Part shown: one piece after another, positions 5,925 through 11,653 of the stretch | Layout of the letters: every line of letters starts with the position of its first letter | How positions within the stretch are numbered: position 1 is the first letter of the stretch | Source: Candidatus Kaiserbacteria bacterium | GTDB taxonomy: Bacteria > Patescibacteriota > Minisyncoccia > Phycocordibacterales > UBA918 | NCBI GenBank assembly: GCA_003245875.1 | Contig: QKBW01000021.1 | Span: forward strand, 1 to 16,044 | DNA length: 16,044 nt | Direction of reading: 5' to 3' | Program-made: the position numbers and the translations under genes | Notes under the pieces: generated by a model | The model's input: the letters and a program-made list of their open reading frames with translations, nothing else | Database searches by the model: none | What the model was told of the DNA's origin: nothing

Positions 5925-6228
5925 AGCGCAAGTTACTTTTTGCTGTTTTGGCGGCGTTTAATTCTTTTTCTGGAGTTCTCCGCGCTTTCTTAATAAAGGC
6001 ATGGAGTAAGTAAACTTTGTTTTTATTAAAACAGTAGAAAATTCTAACTTCTCTAGTTCCACGCATGCGAAGCTCCAATATCCCGTTGTCTAAGTATTTA
6101 CTATGGGGCATTCCTAATTTGTTTCCAAATTCTTCGAGGAGTTCAATTGTTTTGATTGCTTTTGCAATTTCTTTTTCAGTGAGAGATTCTAAGAATGCTT
6201 CAACAGAAGCTAGGAGGATGATTTGCAT
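5923..6228 (-). CDS. higB: HigB/Gp49-type toxin, probable mRNA interferase
   Basis: HigB toxins (phage Gp49-like/RelE superfamily) cut mRNA on translating ribosomes. The 101-residue protein has the family pattern: LLEEFGNKLGMPHSKYLDNG split over 30-49, LELRMRG (51-57), REVRIFYCF (59-67) and the C-terminal LLHAFIKKARRTPEKE (74-89). The last segment carries basic residues commonly needed for activity. No frameshift or truncation is seen. It is first in the pair, with TATACT 6 nt before its ATG (leaderless). A toxin on an SD-less leaderless mRNA may be translated differently from bulk messages under stress, which is speculation. Confidence 0.88.
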   Translation of the reverse strand: MQIILLASVEAFLESLTEKEIAKAIKTIELLEEFGNKLGMPHSKYLDNGILELRMRGTREVRIFYCFNKNKVYLLHAFIKKARRTPEKELNAAKTAKSNLR

Positions 6229-6234
6229 GAAAAT

Positions 6235-6243
6235 AGTATATCA
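6235..6243 (-). promoter_or_regulatory. extended -10 promoter of higBA
   Basis: TGATATACT on the minus strand is an extended -10 element ending 6 nt before the toxin ATG. No matching -35 is obvious. Confidence 0.58.
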
Positions 6244-6257
6244 AAATTTAGAAATTC

Positions 6258-6307
6258 TTTGATTGAAATGGGGTGTCCTAATTTTCTGAAGATAGTTGAT
6301 TTGTGGT
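6258..6307 (+). repeat. 50-bp direct repeat, copy 2 (flanks toxin-antitoxin)
   Basis: This copy has 46 of 50 identities with 5569-5618, same orientation, 689 bp apart. The two copies enclose the higB/higA pair with its promoter and almost nothing else. Confidence 0.9.
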
Positions 6308-6313
6308 AAAGAA

Positions 6314-6348
6314 AAGGCGAGAAGCCGGTACCACCGACACCTCGCCTT
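6314..6348 (-). terminator. terminator of the orphan gene 6386-6844
   Basis: AAGGCGAG (6314-6321) pairs with CTCGCCTT (6341-6348), and an inner CGGT/ACCG adds to the stem. On the minus strand it is followed by TTCTTT. A smaller hairpin, GTTTAGG/CCTAAAC at 6363-6384, lies just after the stop codon. Confidence 0.65.
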
Positions 6349-6385
6349 GAGTTGTTTGCGTTGTTTAGGGCGAAACGCCTAAACT

Positions 6386-6844
6386 TTATTGGATTACGGG
6401 ACGAAGGTAGACCATCACCTCCTCCGGAATCCCCCTTTCCTTGGATTGATCGGTCCACCCAAGGTGGACGATCCGTCCACCTTCGATGATGACCGAGATG
6501 TCCGCCCAGTAGGGCGTCTCACCAGTACTTTGCATAGGGATGGTTTCATCGTTGGCCAGGTCATCTATGACCATGACGTAATGAGACTTCCTTTCGGAGG
6601 TCTCGAAACTGACCTGTGAGCCGCAGAATATTTCAACGACCCCTGAAGGTCTCTCTCCGTCTCCCTGAAGGCCGAAGGGGTACTCCTCTGTTGGGGAGTC
6701 GGAGTATTTCTCCGAGTGGGGGACCTCCGTCACCCCTTTGTTGATATCCCTGACCCTGCTCAGCAGGGTCTCGATCTTCATCTTGCTGTTCATGGCTTCC
6801 TCCACGAACTGCTGAAGGATCCTTCTGTCGCTGTAGCTGAGCAT
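6386..6844 (-). CDS. orphan acidic protein, unknown function
   Basis: I do not recognise this 152-residue protein. Residues 1-35 look helical (ILQQFVEEAMNSKMKIETLL), 36-65 are polar and acidic, and 66-152 alternate like a small beta-rich domain (GVVEIFCGSQVSFE, SHYVMVIDDL, WADISVIIEGGRIVHLGW). It has no signal peptide or membrane helix and only one Cys. Evidence that it is real: a near-consensus promoter, a leader of about 135 nt, GAGG 10 nt before the ATG, and terminators after it. One sampled 60-nt stretch (6661-6720) is 60% GC against 45% in a sampled ftsH stretch. It differs from its leaderless neighbours and may be acquired or belong to a distinct expression class. Confidence 0.72.
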   Translation of the reverse strand: MLSYSDRRILQQFVEEAMNSKMKIETLLSRVRDINKGVTEVPHSEKYSDSPTEEYPFGLQGDGERPSGVVEIFCGSQVSFETSERKSHYVMVIDDLANDETIPMQSTGETPYWADISVIIEGGRIVHLGWTDQSKERGIPEEVMVYLRPVIQ

Positions 6845-6878
6845 TGTTGAATTTCCTCGAATATTTCAGTGTACCCTT

Positions 6879-6917
6879 CACCTAAGGATTTAATCGCCTT
6901 GCTGCGGAACTTAGGTG
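6879..6917 (-). promoter_or_regulatory. stem-loop in the 5' leader of the orphan gene
   Basis: CACCTAAG (6910-6917, minus strand sense) pairs with CTTAGGTG (6879-6886) across a 23-nt loop. It lies in the leader between the promoter and the SD of the gene starting at 6844. No known riboswitch class is recognised. Confidence 0.45.
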
Positions 6918-6985
6918 GTTTTTGAGCTACCGTCCAGTTAAGGACCATCCGCCTTGGTGCGGTAGAGTAACTCAATCTAATTCCT

Positions 6986-7014
6986 ATAATAGCATTAAAG
7001 TATTTTATTGTCAA
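6986..7014 (-). promoter_or_regulatory. strong sigma70-type promoter of the orphan gene
   Basis: TTGACA, a 17-nt spacer and TATTAT form the best promoter match in the window. Transcription would start near 6979. Confidence 0.82.
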
Positions 7015-7049
7015 TAGTTACCATCTTTCCAAACATCTTTTCAAAATAC

Positions 7050-7086
7050 AGCAAAACGAGCCTTATATGATAAGGCTCGTTTTGCT
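7050..7086. terminator. terminator of the tmRNA gene
   Basis: This is a 17-bp perfect stem (AGCAAAACGAGCCTTAT and its complement) with an ATG loop, beginning 7 nt past the tmRNA CCA end on the minus strand. Its A/T ends make it work in both directions. Confidence 0.85.
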
Positions 7087-7093
7087 TCAGATT

Positions 7094-7511
7094 TGGTGGA
7101 GATGGGCGGAGTTGAACCGCCGTCCGAATCAGGTGCACAGAGTGCATCTACAGTGTGTAGTCACTTCTTGGATTTGAATGATGAAGCTTAAGAGGTGACG
7201 AGACACTTCATCATCGAGTCGGAAGAACGTCGCGTGTGTGCTCCGACAGTGCACACAGGTCTATTCTCATGGTTATTACACCAGCGAGTAACTATGAGAA
7301 CTCATTACTCGTGATGTCGCATGGCGAAGTGGAGCAAAAGCTCAACACCCATACTGCTTACGCAGTTGCAAATGCGAAGTCCTTAGCTGAAAAGTAAGGA
7401 CTTTTTACGTTGTTCTTTGCACGTAAACGTGAACACTGTTTTTACGTAGTCAGTGATCAGCTACGACACTGCACACAATGGGCATGCTAACCGTCGATGC
7501 CTGGCATCCCC
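7094..7511 (-). ncRNA. ssrA: tmRNA (SsrA)
   Basis: tmRNA is charged with alanine, enters stalled ribosomes with SmpB and adds a degradation tag. The 5' end GGGGATG (7511 inwards) pairs with CATCTCC next to the encoded ACCA 3' end at 7094, and the T-arm reads GGCGGTTCAACTCCGCC. The tag frame starts at resume codon GCA (7418-7420) and ends at TAA (7358-7360). It encodes 20 residues beginning AKNNVKSPY and ending KDFAFATA, longer than the 10 of E. coli. The hydrophobic Ala-rich end is the expected protease signal. Length is 418 nt including CCA. It is one-piece, not permuted, and lies on the same strand as smpB with one small gene between. A hairpin directly abuts its 5' end. Confidence 0.95.
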
Positions 7512-7546
7512 GCAAAAAATTGAATGGATATTCAATTTTTTGCGGG
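7509..7546. terminator. hairpin abutting the tmRNA 5' end
   Basis: A perfect 17-bp stem (CCCGCAAAAAATTGAAT and its complement) with a GGAT loop. The arm nearest the tmRNA includes its first three bases. It could end transcription of the small gene at 7564-7806, or be part of a tmRNA precursor. Confidence 0.7.
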
Positions 7547-7559
7547 AAGGGTGTACTAC

Positions 7560-7578
7560 TTGGTTACCTTAAGGCGAT
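7560..7578. repeat. 19-bp inverted repeat, left arm
   Basis: It is the reverse complement of 7833-7851 with one mismatch (18 of 19). It contains the stop codon of the small gene at 7564-7806. Core: GGTTACCTTAAGGCGAT. Confidence 0.85.
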
Positions 7579-7806
7579 GGAGACACTTTCTTCTGGGTGG
7601 TCTCCGTTACCCATTTTTTCACTCCTCTTCGTTTCTGGCAAGGTCTGCCATGATGAGCGCACGGCGACCAGGCTCTGGCCGGCAGTGATTTCGGGATGAG
7701 GCATGCAGTTGTAGCAGTGTTCATCCTTTTCTCCCGGAACTTCCATGAGAGGGAGCTTAACCCTCAATATGGCTTCCGGTGTTTGTGGCTCGATGGATCT
7801 TGTCAC
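7564..7806 (-). CDS. small CxxC orphan protein, unknown function
   Basis: I do not recognise this 80-residue protein. It starts with GTG at 7804-7806, 5 nt after a strong SD (AGGGAGG), the reason for choosing this start over an upstream ATG. Residues 30-37 read HCYNCMPH, a cluster of two Cys and two His that could hold zinc or act as a thiol pair. The rest is polar with no membrane helix or signal. It lies between smpB (65 nt upstream) and ssrA, same strand, and is bounded by 19-bp inverted repeats. The setting might suggest a ribosome-rescue link, but the repeats point equally to an inserted element. Confidence 0.6.
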   Translation of the reverse strand: MTRSIEPQTPEAILRVKLPLMEVPGEKDEHCYNCMPHPEITAGQSLVAVRSSWQTLPETKRSEKMGNGDHPEESVSIALR

Positions 7807-7832
7807 ATTTTCCTCCCTGACGATCGTTGGTG

Positions 7833-7851
7833 ATCGCCTTAAGATAACCAA
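7833..7851. repeat. 19-bp inverted repeat, right arm
   Basis: It pairs with 7560-7578 (18 of 19). It lies in the leader of the small CxxC gene, upstream of its SD. The two arms span 292 bp in total. Confidence 0.85.
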
Positions 7852-7870
7852 ATGTATTATTTTTAAAAAA

Positions 7871-8317
7871 CTACCCTCGCTTTATAAGACGCTCCAGCGT
7901 GCGTTTTGTTTCGCGTGCTTTGATCGTTTCGCGCTTGTCTGTCTTCTTTTTACCGCGCACCAGTGCGATCTGCAGCTTCACCTTACTACTTTTATTATAT
8001 AACGAAATAGGTACTATTGTCAAGCCAGCGGTATTGAGCTTCTTTTCGAGATGGGCTATTTCACGTTGAGAGAGCAGGAGTTTTCGTGGGCGGTCGGGCT
8101 CGTAATCTTTAGGAGTATTGGTCGGCTGGTAAGGAGGAATGGTGGCTCCGACCAAAAAAAGCTCACTCCCGCGCACGATCACATAACTGCCGGCCAGTTG
8201 AACACTGCCGTTTCGCACTGCTTTTACCTCGTGACCGGACAATACAATACCAGCCTCGATCGTCTCGAGTACTTCGTAGTTGAATGTGGCTTTTTTATTG
8301 CGGGCATATTCGGCCAT
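7871..8317 (-). CDS. smpB: SsrA-binding protein SmpB
   Basis: SmpB binds the tRNA-like part of tmRNA and places it in the A site of stalled ribosomes. The 148-residue protein shows the family pattern: ARNKKATFNYEVLETIEAGI split over 5-24, VLSGHEVKAVRNGSVQL (25-41), PPYQPTN, DRPRKLLLSQREI, then VKLQIALVRGKKKTDKRE leading into the basic C-terminal tail (KARETKRTLERLIKRG) that occupies the mRNA channel. The start at 8317 is preferred over one 37 codons upstream because it begins the conserved MAEYARN and follows TATAGT by 9 nt. The upstream residues would run through a terminator hairpin. Confidence 0.95.
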   Translation of the reverse strand: MAEYARNKKATFNYEVLETIEAGIVLSGHEVKAVRNGSVQLAGSYVIVRGSELFLVGATIPPYQPTNTPKDYEPDRPRKLLLSQREIAHLEKKLNTAGLTIVPISLYNKSSKVKLQIALVRGKKKTDKRETIKARETKRTLERLIKRG

Positions 8318-8326
8318 GATGTTCGT

Positions 8327-8335
8327 ACTATACCA
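8327..8335 (-). promoter_or_regulatory. extended -10 promoter of smpB
   Basis: TGGTATAGT on the minus strand ends 9 nt before the smpB ATG. It lies between the candidate small-RNA terminator (8351-8387) and smpB, so smpB would be transcribed independently and leaderless. Confidence 0.57.
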
Positions 8336-8350
8336 AGAAGTGGGAGCAAG

Positions 8351-8472
8351 AAAAAGGTGGCGAATGCGCAGCATTCGCCACCTTTTTCTGTATATCCCAC
8401 CCTTACATTTTGTCTGCTTGCTCCGCAAGCGTTATGTATCTGTTGTTGTTCAACAGATATTTTGATACTCTT
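8351..8472 (-). ncRNA. candidate small RNA between smpB and ftsH
   Basis: On the minus strand a promoter (8479-8507) is followed by three hairpins and no long frame. The hairpins are TATCTGTTG/CAACAGATA (8437-8459), GCTTGC/GCAAGC (8416-8430) and a perfect 17-bp stem with T-run (8351-8387). The last would be a terminator with no protein gene to terminate. The predicted transcript is about 120 nt. It does not show the SRP RNA GGAAGGA core or a 6S-like long rod. It is not a known class to my eye. The final hairpin also carries A/T ends on the plus strand. Confidence 0.5.
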
Positions 8473-8478
8473 CGGTAC

Positions 8479-8507
8479 CTATTAGCACCCGTGCTTATAA
8501 CTGACAA
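8479..8507 (-). promoter_or_regulatory. promoter of the candidate small RNA
   Basis: TTGTCA, a 17-nt spacer and TAATAG preceded by TGC (extended -10) on the minus strand. Its -35 overlaps the ftsH -35 on the other strand. Confidence 0.52.
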
Positions 8508-8529
8508 AATGTTAGGGTCGGGGTAGAAT
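8501..8529 (+). promoter_or_regulatory. promoter of ftsH
   Basis: CTGACA, a 17-nt spacer and TAGAAT; the -10 ends 9 nt before the ATG at 8539, so the message is probably leaderless. No SD is present. Confidence 0.65.
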
Positions 8530-8538
8530 GACGTCACT

Positions 8539-10521
8539 ATGTCAGAGAACCACAAACCAAAACAAAAAAAGGAGAAGAACCCGGTCAAGTTACCGGACAT
8601 TACAAAGAAAGTACCGGTTGGGCCGGGTAACTTCTGGAATAATATTCTTTCCGGAGTGTTGCTGTTGGTTATGGTTACGGCAGTGTATTCATATATTGTA
8701 GAGACCAAGGTCACCCCAGAGGAGGTGACACTGACGCAAGTAGTGGAGCAGATCAAGGCTGGGGAAGTGAAAGAAATTGTGGTTCGTGGTAGTAGCTTGG
8801 ATATTACCTATAACGACGAGAGTAAAACTCCAGGCAAAGCAAAGAAAGAAACCGATGCTGCCATCTCACAGACACTGACCAACCTGGGTGTGACTGCAGA
8901 TGAATTGGCCAAGGTGTCTATTGATGTACAAAACCCAACAGGATTTGCGTATTGGTTTACCAATCTGGCCCCGTTCTTGTTCCCGCTGTTACTTCTCCTC
9001 ACCATCATTTGGTTCTTTAGTCGCCAGGTCAAAGGTGCGGGCATGCAGGCGATGAGTTTTGGAAACAGTAAAGCACGCATGATCGATCCGAATGATCAAA
9101 ACCAAAAAGTGACTTTCAAAGATGTCGCCGGAGCCAAGGAGGCTAAACAAGAATTGGAAGAGATTGTTGATTTCTTGAAAAATCCAAAGAAGTTTCTGGA
9201 TATTGGTGCTGAGATTCCGAAGGGGGTCATGATGATGGGTGCACCAGGAACCGGTAAGACATTACTTGCACGAGCCGTGGCTGGTGAGGCTGGTGTGCCA
9301 TTTTTCTCCATCTCCGGATCAGAGTTTGTGGAAATGTTTGTGGGTGTTGGTGCCAGCCGTGTACGCGATCTCTTTAATATGGCCAAAAAGGCAGCCCCGG
9401 CCATTATCTTTGTTGATGAAATTGATGCTGTCGGACGTGTGCGAGGGACTGGTATTGGGGGTGGTAACGATGAGCGAGAGCAAACGCTCAACCAGATACT
9501 GGTGGAAATGGATGGTTTTGAACCAAACGCGAAGGTGATCGTGATGGCGGCAACCAACCGTCCGGATGTACTCGACCCAGCGTTGTTGCGCCCTGGTCGT
9601 TTTGATCGTCGTGTTACCATCGACCTGCCTGATAGAAATGACCGTAAGGATATATTGGTTGTTCATGCACGCAAGAAGCAGTTGGCCGAGGATGTGAATC
9701 TCGACATCATCGCGCAGCGTACCCCGGGGTTCTCTGGTGCTGAGCTGTATTCATTGATGAACGAAGCTGCCATTTTGGCGGCGCGTGAAGAGCGTAAAAA
9801 ACTGGCGCAGTTTGACCTGATTCGTTCTATTGAAAAAGTGATGCTTGGCCCTGAGCGCAAGAGTCATGTACTCTCGAAAAAAGAACGCTTAGTGACTGCG
9901 TACCATGAAGTTGGCCATGCCTTAGTGGCATCAGTGTTGCCATATGCTGATCCGGTCCAAAAGATATCAATTATTTCCCGTGGTCGTGCGGCCGGATATA
10001 CTTTGAAGTTGCCTGACGAAGACCGCAAAATGCACACGAAGAAAGAATTCTTGGATGATATTGCAATGACACTCGGTGGCTACGTGACCGAAGAGATGAT
10101 CTTTGGTGACTTAACAACCGGTCCAAGCAATGATCTTCAGGTCGTTGCCAATTTGGCACGCGATATGGTGACAAAATATGGGATGAGCGCGTTAGGCCCA
10201 ATAGCTTTAGAAGGAACTGGTGGACGTATGATTGGCGGTGGTGTGAGCGAGGACCGTGGTTATTCACCGCAAGTCGCCAAGGCTATTGATGATGAGGTCC
10301 AGAAGATCATCGAAGAAGGGAAGGGCAAAGCACGTGATATCTTGACCGAGTACAAGACAGCACTGGATGCTATTTCACAGAAACTCATGACGGTTGAAAC
10401 ATTGGAGCGTCCGGAGTACGAAGAATTATTGGCGGAGCAAGGGGTGCCGATCAATGATATTTATCGTGATGAGCGTGAAGCTGAGGAGAAGATGGGTGAT
10501 CCGAGTAAACCACTCGAATAA
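8539..10521 (+). CDS. ftsH: ATP-dependent zinc metalloprotease FtsH
   Basis: FtsH is a membrane-bound hexamer that unfolds and degrades damaged membrane proteins and, in E. coli, some regulators and tmRNA-tagged proteins. In 660 residues: cytoplasmic tail 1-35; helix 1 at about 36-54; external domain 55-135; helix 2 at about 137-160; Walker A GAPGTGKT (234-241); Walker B IIFVDE (289-294); second region of homology with ATNRPD and RPGRFDRR (338-358); zinc motif HEVGH (456-460); and the third-ligand Asp532 in NDLQVVANLARD. All catalytic residues are present, and the length is usual. The N-terminal tail before helix 1 is longer and more basic than in E. coli. It is flanked by its own promoter and terminator, so it is monocistronic. 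Confidence 0.97.
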   Translation: MSENHKPKQKKEKNPVKLPDITKKVPVGPGNFWNNILSGVLLLVMVTAVYSYIVETKVTPEEVTLTQVVEQIKAGEVKEIVVRGSSLDITYNDESKTPGKAKKETDAAISQTLTNLGVTADELAKVSIDVQNPTGFAYWFTNLAPFLFPLLLLLTIIWFFSRQVKGAGMQAMSFGNSKARMIDPNDQNQKVTFKDVAGAKEAKQELEEIVDFLKNPKKFLDIGAEIPKGVMMMGAPGTGKTLLARAVAGEAGVPFFSISGSEFVEMFVGVGASRVRDLFNMAKKAAPAIIFVDEIDAVGRVRGTGIGGGNDEREQTLNQILVEMDGFEPNAKVIVMAATNRPDVLDPALLRPGRFDRRVTIDLPDRNDRKDILVVHARKKQLAEDVNLDIIAQRTPGFSGAELYSLMNEAAILAAREERKKLAQFDLIRSIEKVMLGPERKSHVLSKKERLVTAYHEVGHALVASVLPYADPVQKISIISRGRAAGYTLKLPDEDRKMHTKKEFLDDIAMTLGGYVTEEMIFGDLTTGPSNDLQVVANLARDMVTKYGMSALGPIALEGTGGRMIGGGVSEDRGYSPQVAKAIDDEVQKIIEEGKGKARDILTEYKTALDAISQKLMTVETLERPEYEELLAEQGVPINDIYRDEREAEEKMGDPSKPLE

Positions 10522-10549
10522 CAATAATTCCTCCAGAGAGTGAGAAGGG

Positions 10550-10589
10550 AAACATGCGGCGGGCCTTTGGCCCGCCGCATGTGTTTCTT
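10550..10589 (+). terminator. terminator of ftsH
   Basis: CATGCGGCGGGCC (10553-10565) pairs perfectly with 10569-10581 across a TTT loop and is followed by a T-rich stretch. The next 106 nt (10590-10695) show no gene; a lone TATACT at 10675 has no -35 or frame. Confidence 0.85.
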
Positions 10590-10695
10590 TAGGCACCAAT
10601 ATTCATTAACCCTATCGCAACTCTCATTTTATCCTCGTTATTCTCAGTGAGAAGATGGGTGGTAGTAGCAGGAATATACTGTAGCGCTCATTTTG

Positions 10696-10734
10696 GTACA
10701 CAAAAGGCGCAGATTGCCCACGCCTTTTGTGTAC
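10696..10734. terminator. terminator of the nitroreductase gene
   Basis: This is a 14-bp perfect stem (GTACACAAAAGGCG and its complement) with an 11-nt loop, placed 8 nt past the nitroreductase stop on the minus strand. The A/T content inside the stem suits both directions. Confidence 0.8.
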
Positions 10735-10741
10735 TGTTGAT

Positions 10742-11374
10742 TTAGCGGTACTCTATGATTTGCTCTGGATTTTTGCGAACCTTAGCCATGTGCTGCCATT
10801 CATCTTCTGGAGCACGGTAGCCAAGTGCGAGCAATACGGTCGCATGTAAACCTTTTGCAGTCAGACCGAGTGCTTCGTCAAATGCGTCGGGGTTAAACCC
10901 TTCGAGAGCATGGTTATCTACCTGTAATTCTGAGGCGGCTGCCATCATAGTACCAAGTGCGATGTATGCTTGTTTTTGTGCCCAGGCCAGACGTGCTTCC
11001 GGGGTACGGTTGGTCAAGTCTCCCACCATCGCATCTTTGAATCCATCAACACTGCCGGCAGGAAGATTACGTACCTTCTCAATACGGCTCGTGTATTCAG
11101 TGATGTACGCCTCGTCGATATTGGTAGCGGCGGCTAGTACAACAAGCGCGCTGTTGTCTGCGACGTGTTGTTGACCATACGCATGAGGAACGAGTGAATC
11201 TTTCAGCGCTTGGTCCGTAATTACTACAAAGGTAAATGGTTGCAAACCGTATGCGGTGGCAGCTAAATTACCGGCTTCTAAAATATTTGAAAGGTCAGCT
11301 TCTGATATCTCTTTATCCTTTATAAATTTATGCGTTGCGTAACGCCACGCCAAACTATCTGTGATTTTTGACAT
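10742..11374 (-). CDS. nitroreductase-family FMN oxidoreductase
   Basis: These are FMN enzymes that reduce nitro compounds, quinones or flavins with NAD(P)H. The 210-residue protein shows the family pattern: a RYATHKF start (11-17; usually RRSxRxF) contacting FMN phosphate, AATAYGLQPFTFVVI (38-52), a middle variable region, ALGTMMAAASELQVDN helix/turn, and the final ALGYRAPEDEW near the C-terminus. It most resembles the NfsB-like subgroup by length; substrate unknown. The start at 11374 follows TGGTATACT by 8 nt. A longer in-frame reading would run through the tRNA gene and is rejected. Confidence 0.9.
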   Translation of the reverse strand: MSKITDSLAWRYATHKFIKDKEISEADLSNILEAGNLAATAYGLQPFTFVVITDQALKDSLVPHAYGQQHVADNSALVVLAAATNIDEAYITEYTSRIEKVRNLPAGSVDGFKDAMVGDLTNRTPEARLAWAQKQAYIALGTMMAAASELQVDNHALEGFNPDAFDEALGLTAKGLHATVLLALGYRAPEDEWQHMAKVRKNPEQIIEYR

Positions 11375-11382
11375 AGGTGGTA

Positions 11383-11391
11383 AGTATACCA
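11383..11391 (-). promoter_or_regulatory. extended -10 promoter of the nitroreductase gene
   Basis: TGGTATACT on the minus strand lies in the 26-nt gap between the tRNA and the gene, ending 8 nt before the ATG. It points to leaderless transcription separate from the tRNA. Confidence 0.58.
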
Positions 11392-11400
11392 CTTTTAGTG

Positions 11401-11473
11401 TCCGCCGACTTGGACTCGAACCAAGGACCACGGAGGTATAAGCTCCGCGCTCTACCAACTGAGCTATCGGCGG
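11401..11473 (-). tRNA. tRNA-Ile (anticodon UAU)
   Basis: The cloverleaf is complete: acceptor CCGCCGA/TCGGCGG, D-stem GCTC/GAGC with loop AGTTGGTA, anticodon stem CGGAG/CTCCG with loop CTTATAC, T-stem CTTGG/CCAAG with loop TTCGAGT, discriminator A. The anticodon TAT reads AUA as isoleucine. CCA is not encoded and must be added. No intron is present. Confidence 0.95.
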
Positions 11474-11482
11474 GTGGTCATC

Positions 11483-11511
11483 ACTATACCGTGAATTAAT
11501 ACTGAACTCAA
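11483..11511 (-). promoter_or_regulatory. promoter of tRNA-Ile
   Basis: TTGAGT, a 17-nt spacer and TATAGT on the minus strand. The start would fall only about 3 nt before the mature tRNA 5' end, leaving almost no leader for RNase P. Confidence 0.7.
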
Positions 11512-11590
11512 ACACGCTCTAGTTATTCTGTTAATATGAATTCCAGCCACCTACTTTACAAGTGTACTGTAAGGCGTACCGTAAAAGGTG

Positions 11591-11620
11591 TTATCATATA
11601 TTACCTATCAAACATATACA
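11591..11620 (+). promoter_or_regulatory. weak candidate promoter of the secreted repeat protein
   Basis: TTATCA, an 18-nt spacer and TATACA precede the ATG at 11654 by about 33 nt. A TAATCA 8 nt before the ATG (11640-11645) is an alternative leaderless -10. Neither is strong. Confidence 0.35.
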
Positions 11621-11653
11621 GGCGGTAGGCATAGTAGACTAATCATTGTGCAT

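Noticed and set aside
6790..7014. A 74-codon minus-strand frame over the leader of the orphan gene, with a protein-like stretch around GEGYTEIFEEIQQ
   Set aside because: Its first start lies upstream of the expected transcription start, and the internal ATG has no SD. It overlaps the orphan gene out of frame; a leader peptide is not excluded.
8318..8428. A 37-residue N-terminal extension of SmpB
   Set aside because: It would have to read through a perfect terminator hairpin, has no family counterpart, and the conserved start follows a -10 box directly.
9096..9620. A 174-codon minus-strand frame inside ftsH
   Set aside because: It is the complement of the conserved AAA domain with no initiation signals.
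10590..10695. A possible small RNA driven by TATACT at 10675 and ended by the hairpin at 10696-10734
   Set aside because: There is no -35 or extended -10, and the hairpin is already explained as the nitroreductase terminator.
11375..11515. A longer nitroreductase starting upstream of the tRNA
   Set aside because: The extension translates the tRNA gene; the internal ATG at 11374 starts the conserved domain and has its own promoter.
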